NCBI GenBank assembly: GCA_905221605.1
Contig: CAJNDS010002087.1
Location: forward strand, 69,001-91,000
Length of the DNA: 22,000 nucleotides
Source: Symbiodinium natans
Lineage: Eukaryota > Sar > Dinophyceae > Suessiales > Symbiodiniaceae
Direction of reading: 5' to 3'
Each line of letters begins with the position of its first letter. The stretch's first letter is position 1. The notes under the pieces are model-generated. The model saw only the letters and a list, made by a program, of their open reading frames with translations, was not told the DNA's origin and ran no database searches. Both the position numbers and the translations under genes were made by a program. Positions 19,949 through 22,000 of the stretch are shown here, piece after piece.

Positions 19949-20182
19949 CTGTGTCAAAGGGAAAAGGACCTATCTTATAAGGATTTCTCCGCCTTGAGAC
20001 TTCAATGGACAAGGAATGAGTCGTAATCTGCAGGTACTTTTGACTCTAGACTTATAAAGAGATTTCCAAGACTACTATGTCCTGGAATCTAGCGGGCCTG
20101 TCGCCCAAAGCTGGCCAAGGCCAGACACGGTAGTGATGCAGGGCAGAGGGTCAGGTCTTGTTTTGGGCTCCAGGGTTTTGAG

Positions 20183-20257
20183 GCCTTGAGGTCAACAACC
20201 ACAGCCGCAGCAGCAGCAGCAACAACAAGAAGTACAAGTACAAGTTCCAACGCTCAG
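20183..20257 (+). CDS. Ser/Asn/Lys-rich exon with consensus donor
   Basis: The frame reads EVNNHSRSSSSNNKKYKYKF and QRS and ends at CTCAG|GTGAGTAC (20257/20258), essentially the consensus donor. About 21 of 23 codons end in G/C. Another frame of the same bases encodes poly-Gln (Q-rich, then EVQVQVP) but with low GC3, so I prefer the Ser/Asn/Lys reading. It is a low-complexity, probably disordered segment. Confidence 0.52.
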
Positions 20258-20665
20258 GTGAGTACGTCCTAGGCCTTGGCGGGAATCAAGCTACATCATG
20301 AGGTTTGACCAACCGTAGAGGCAAATCTGTGAATCACACAGAAGCCGAAAAACAAGCTGAATAGAGCAACACCCCCCAAAACACACGAATTAACCAATGC
20401 GGTTTGTCTTGCCCACCCTGCACATCGGCTCGGAAATTTATCATGAGCGGTAGTGCACGCACAAGTGCAGAACCCAGAGCTTACAGTTAGGAACGTGTCA
20501 CTCAGCGGCTCGGCTCCGCGTCCTCCTGAGAAGTTGCCCCCCTCCCCCCACCCCCCCCTGCACTTCGAGAGGTAGGAGGAACATCGGAAGTTCTCACCTA
20601 GCAAAGGTGGGTGGAACCAACTCAAAGCAAGGCGACCTCGAAAGGGCCATACAAAGCCACAATGA
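20258..20665. other. intron-like, C-rich tract, competing frames
   Basis: After the donor at 20258 there is no clear exon until about 20600. C-rich tracts at 20529-20560 and an acceptor ttctcacctag (about 20600) precede three plus frames that all look protein-like (for example GDLERAIQSHNE, GC3 about 62%). The minus strand is open for 134 codons (20700-20296) with a hydrophobic end. Undecided. Confidence 0.35.
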
Positions 20666-20935
20666 GCCAAGCACACGGAGGCCCTGGTAAAGTGGTCCAC
20701 TGACGCTGCGCGGACCGAGACTGGCTGGCTTGGCGAGAAGCTGGATTACATGCACACTTTGAAGCTTGGCCCCGTTTTCTGCCTTCTGGAGTTGCAGGAC
20801 GTTTGGCGCTGTGGTTTTGGGCTCGTGAAGCTTGAGAGAAGTCCTGAGCGCAGCGGCTGTTGGGACATCTTGGGACATCTTCGATGGCAGGGTGGAGCAC
20901 TCACTCCACATGTTTTTTGTCGGCTCACGTCGTAG
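20666..20935 (+). CDS. well-supported exon EALVKWSTDAARTE
   Basis: Open from TGA 20663 to TAG 20933. It reads AKHTEALVKWSTDAARTETG, then WLGEKLDYMHTLKLGPVFCL and LELQDVWRC. About 46 of the first 62 codons end in G or C, a long and strong bias. A possible donor is CTC|GTGAAG at about 20825, after which bias fades. The 141-codon minus frame (21171-20746) lacks this support. Probably an alpha/beta domain piece; family unknown. Confidence 0.55.
   Translation, partial: AKHTEALVKWSTDAARTETGWLGEKLDYMHTLKLGPVFCLLELQDVWRCGFGLVKLERSPERSGCWDILGHLRWQGGALTPHVFCRLTS
20861..20880. repeat. perfect 10-bp tandem duplication
   Basis: tgggacatct is directly repeated. It shifts phase by one base relative to a single copy, so it could itself be a frameshifting duplication if recent. 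Confidence 0.9.
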
Positions 20936-21262
20936 ATGAAACCGGCATCCGGCATCCTTCCGGCCTCCCTGTGCTCTAGAACTGAACTAAGGAACATGGC
21001 CAGCCTCCAAGATATCCGGCAACAGCTGGGTTTGACGCAGACAGGCCAGGCAAACGATCTCCTGCAGAGCACCCAAGCAGCGACGGACACCTTGCTTCTT
21101 GGATGCTTAATGTGCCTCATGGGAAAGGAGACCCAACTACCCGCTAGGAGAGGCCTAATTACGGCGAGCAAAGCTCAAGAGGTCAATATCTCCCCTCCCC
21201 TCCCCCCCCCCCCGATATGTCAGCGCACTGGATTCTTTGGGGCTCCTTTAGTCTTTGAGTAG
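20936..21262 (+). CDS. 108-codon frame; core exon from 20996
   Basis: In phase with the preceding exon after TAG 20933. From ATG 20996 it reads MASLQDIRQQLGLTQTGQAN, then DLLQSTQAATDTLLLGCLMC. About 32 of 47 codons there end in G/C. It is a Gln/Leu-rich helix with a hydrophobic end. The bias ends near 21181 at AAGAG|GTCAATATC, followed by a C12 run and an AG at about 21225, which suggests a short intron before RTGFFGAPLVFE. Confidence 0.52.
   Translation: MKPASGILPASLCSRTELRNMASLQDIRQQLGLTQTGQANDLLQSTQAATDTLLLGCLMCLMGKETQLPARRGLITASKAQEVNISPPLPPPPICQRTGFFGAPLVFE
21202..21213. repeat. C12 homopolymer in probable intron
   Basis: Twelve C in a row after ctcccctcccct, just before gatatgtcag. 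It looks like a C-type polypyrimidine tract of a 3' splice site. Confidence 0.85.
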
Positions 21263-21489
21263 TACGCTGGGAGAGAAGGTCCCCAATTAAGGCGTCTTCA
21301 CAGAACGCGCAATCATTCTGAGAAAAAAGCGAAAGCCGGGCATGCCTCTTTTGCCTTGGCAGCAGTGGTATGCAGCAATGGAAATGCCACTAGCCTAGCA
21401 GGGTGGTTGTTATCGGAGCAGAAGGCCGTGCACGGAGTGGGGTGTACCTGATTCCAACTGAAAGCCTGTGGGTGCAGCACAAGTGCTGA

Positions 21490-21781
21490 GGCAAGACATT
21501 CCTATCTACCCTCCGGCTACTTAACCCCCAAGTTTTTTTGGCCCTGGCTTTCGTCAGCCACCCTGACACAGAGCGAAAGAGGTTTGCCGAGCTCGCGGGC
21601 TACGCCCAGACCACCTCCTTCGACGAAGTCGCGAGGATCACGGCCAGGGACGCTCTGGAGGACTTCCTGAAGGCATCTCTCGTCTGCGAAGCTTCCGTTG
21701 ACGTACTCGTCTCATCATGTTGCCTGAACCTTCTCACTGAGCCGAACGGACACCGTACAAAGTCCCCTCTAGCCATCCCAG
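21490..21781 (+). CDS. well-supported exon HPDTERKRFAELAGY
   Basis: Open from TGA 21487. From about 21541 it reads ALAFVSHPDTERKRFAELAG, then TSFDEVARITARDALEDFLK. About 44 of 58 codons to 21714 end in G/C. Possible donors are GAC|GTACTC (21702/21703), where the bias drops, and CCCAG|GTAGCG (21781/21782). The start is uncertain: the frame is open upstream through GKTFLSTLRLLNPQVF. Charged helical protein, not recognised. Confidence 0.57.
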
Positions 21782-21955
21782 GTAGCGTGAATCCGCTTAA
21801 AGCACCTTCCCACAGCCTTACATTATTATCTTCACCTCCGAGCTGAACTCCATGCATTTTTGGAGGGAGCTCTCAAGTCTTCGTGTACTACCAAGGGCTT
21901 TTGCCTCAACCCTTCAGCTCAGCGGCCCTACTGTAGGGTAGTTGTAGGCCCTCAG

Positions 21956-22000
21956 ACGGAGGCACCGGACCTGCCGAGCTCGCCCAACTCCACGGAGGCC
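21956..22000 (+). CDS. partial exon at right window edge
   Basis: After an acceptor gtaggccctcag (21944-21955) the frame reads TEAPDLPSSPNSTEA to the last base. Fourteen of 15 codons end in G/C. A Pro/Ser-rich linker; probably the next exon of the gene containing the preceding exon. Confidence 0.47.

Overview
The window looks like nuclear DNA of an intron-rich eukaryote, most likely an alveolate alga such as a dinoflagellate. Three things point that way: no long bacterial-style genes or Shine-Dalgarno operons, scattered degenerate TTTAGGG/CCCTAAA telomere-type motifs (7656-7724, 8112-8130, 8213-8232, 16113-16130, 16225-16254), and short GC3-rich coding blocks preceded by pyrimidine tracts ending in AG and sometimes followed by GT donors. 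No dinoflagellate spliced-leader sequence was found, so the lineage remains an inference. No rRNA, tRNA, CRISPR, operon or autonomous transposon was recognised.

No protein was identified by homology. Coding calls rest on open frame, a hand-counted excess of G/C at third codon positions (GC3; typically 60-90% in the best blocks), and adjacent splice signals. The best blocks are all on the plus strand, which fits a one-directional gene array. Coordinates are candidate exons rather than finished genes, and how exons group into genes is mostly unresolved.

Layout: 1-3060 holds a run of plus-strand exon candidates, starting with an exon cut by the window edge. 3060-5750 holds further plus-strand exons; between 3431 and 3650 the strand is ambiguous. 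5750-6210 is a spacer with a hairpin. 6211-8600 has exon candidates, one with a PP2C-like SRSLGD motif, broken by an AT-rich island, a second hairpin and a telomere-like/AT microsatellite block. 8600-9430 holds a GA microsatellite inside open frames. 9500-13140 is dense with coding-like frames that switch phase or cross single stop codons. 13190-13495 is a strongly AT-rich island. 13800-14980 carries coding exons and a tandem duplication of about 300 bp. 15150-17870 contains the best-modelled gene end: three phase-compatible exons at 17323-17867 with a 7 x 10-bp repeat in the last intron. 17870-19510 has longer single frames. 19700-22000 has exons with near-consensus donors and ends inside an exon.

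The genes cannot be assigned a shared function from sequence alone. The most interesting structural signals are the one-strand coding bias, coding frames interrupted by single stops that short introns could explain, the exon-containing tandem duplication, and the helically phased 10-bp intronic repeat.
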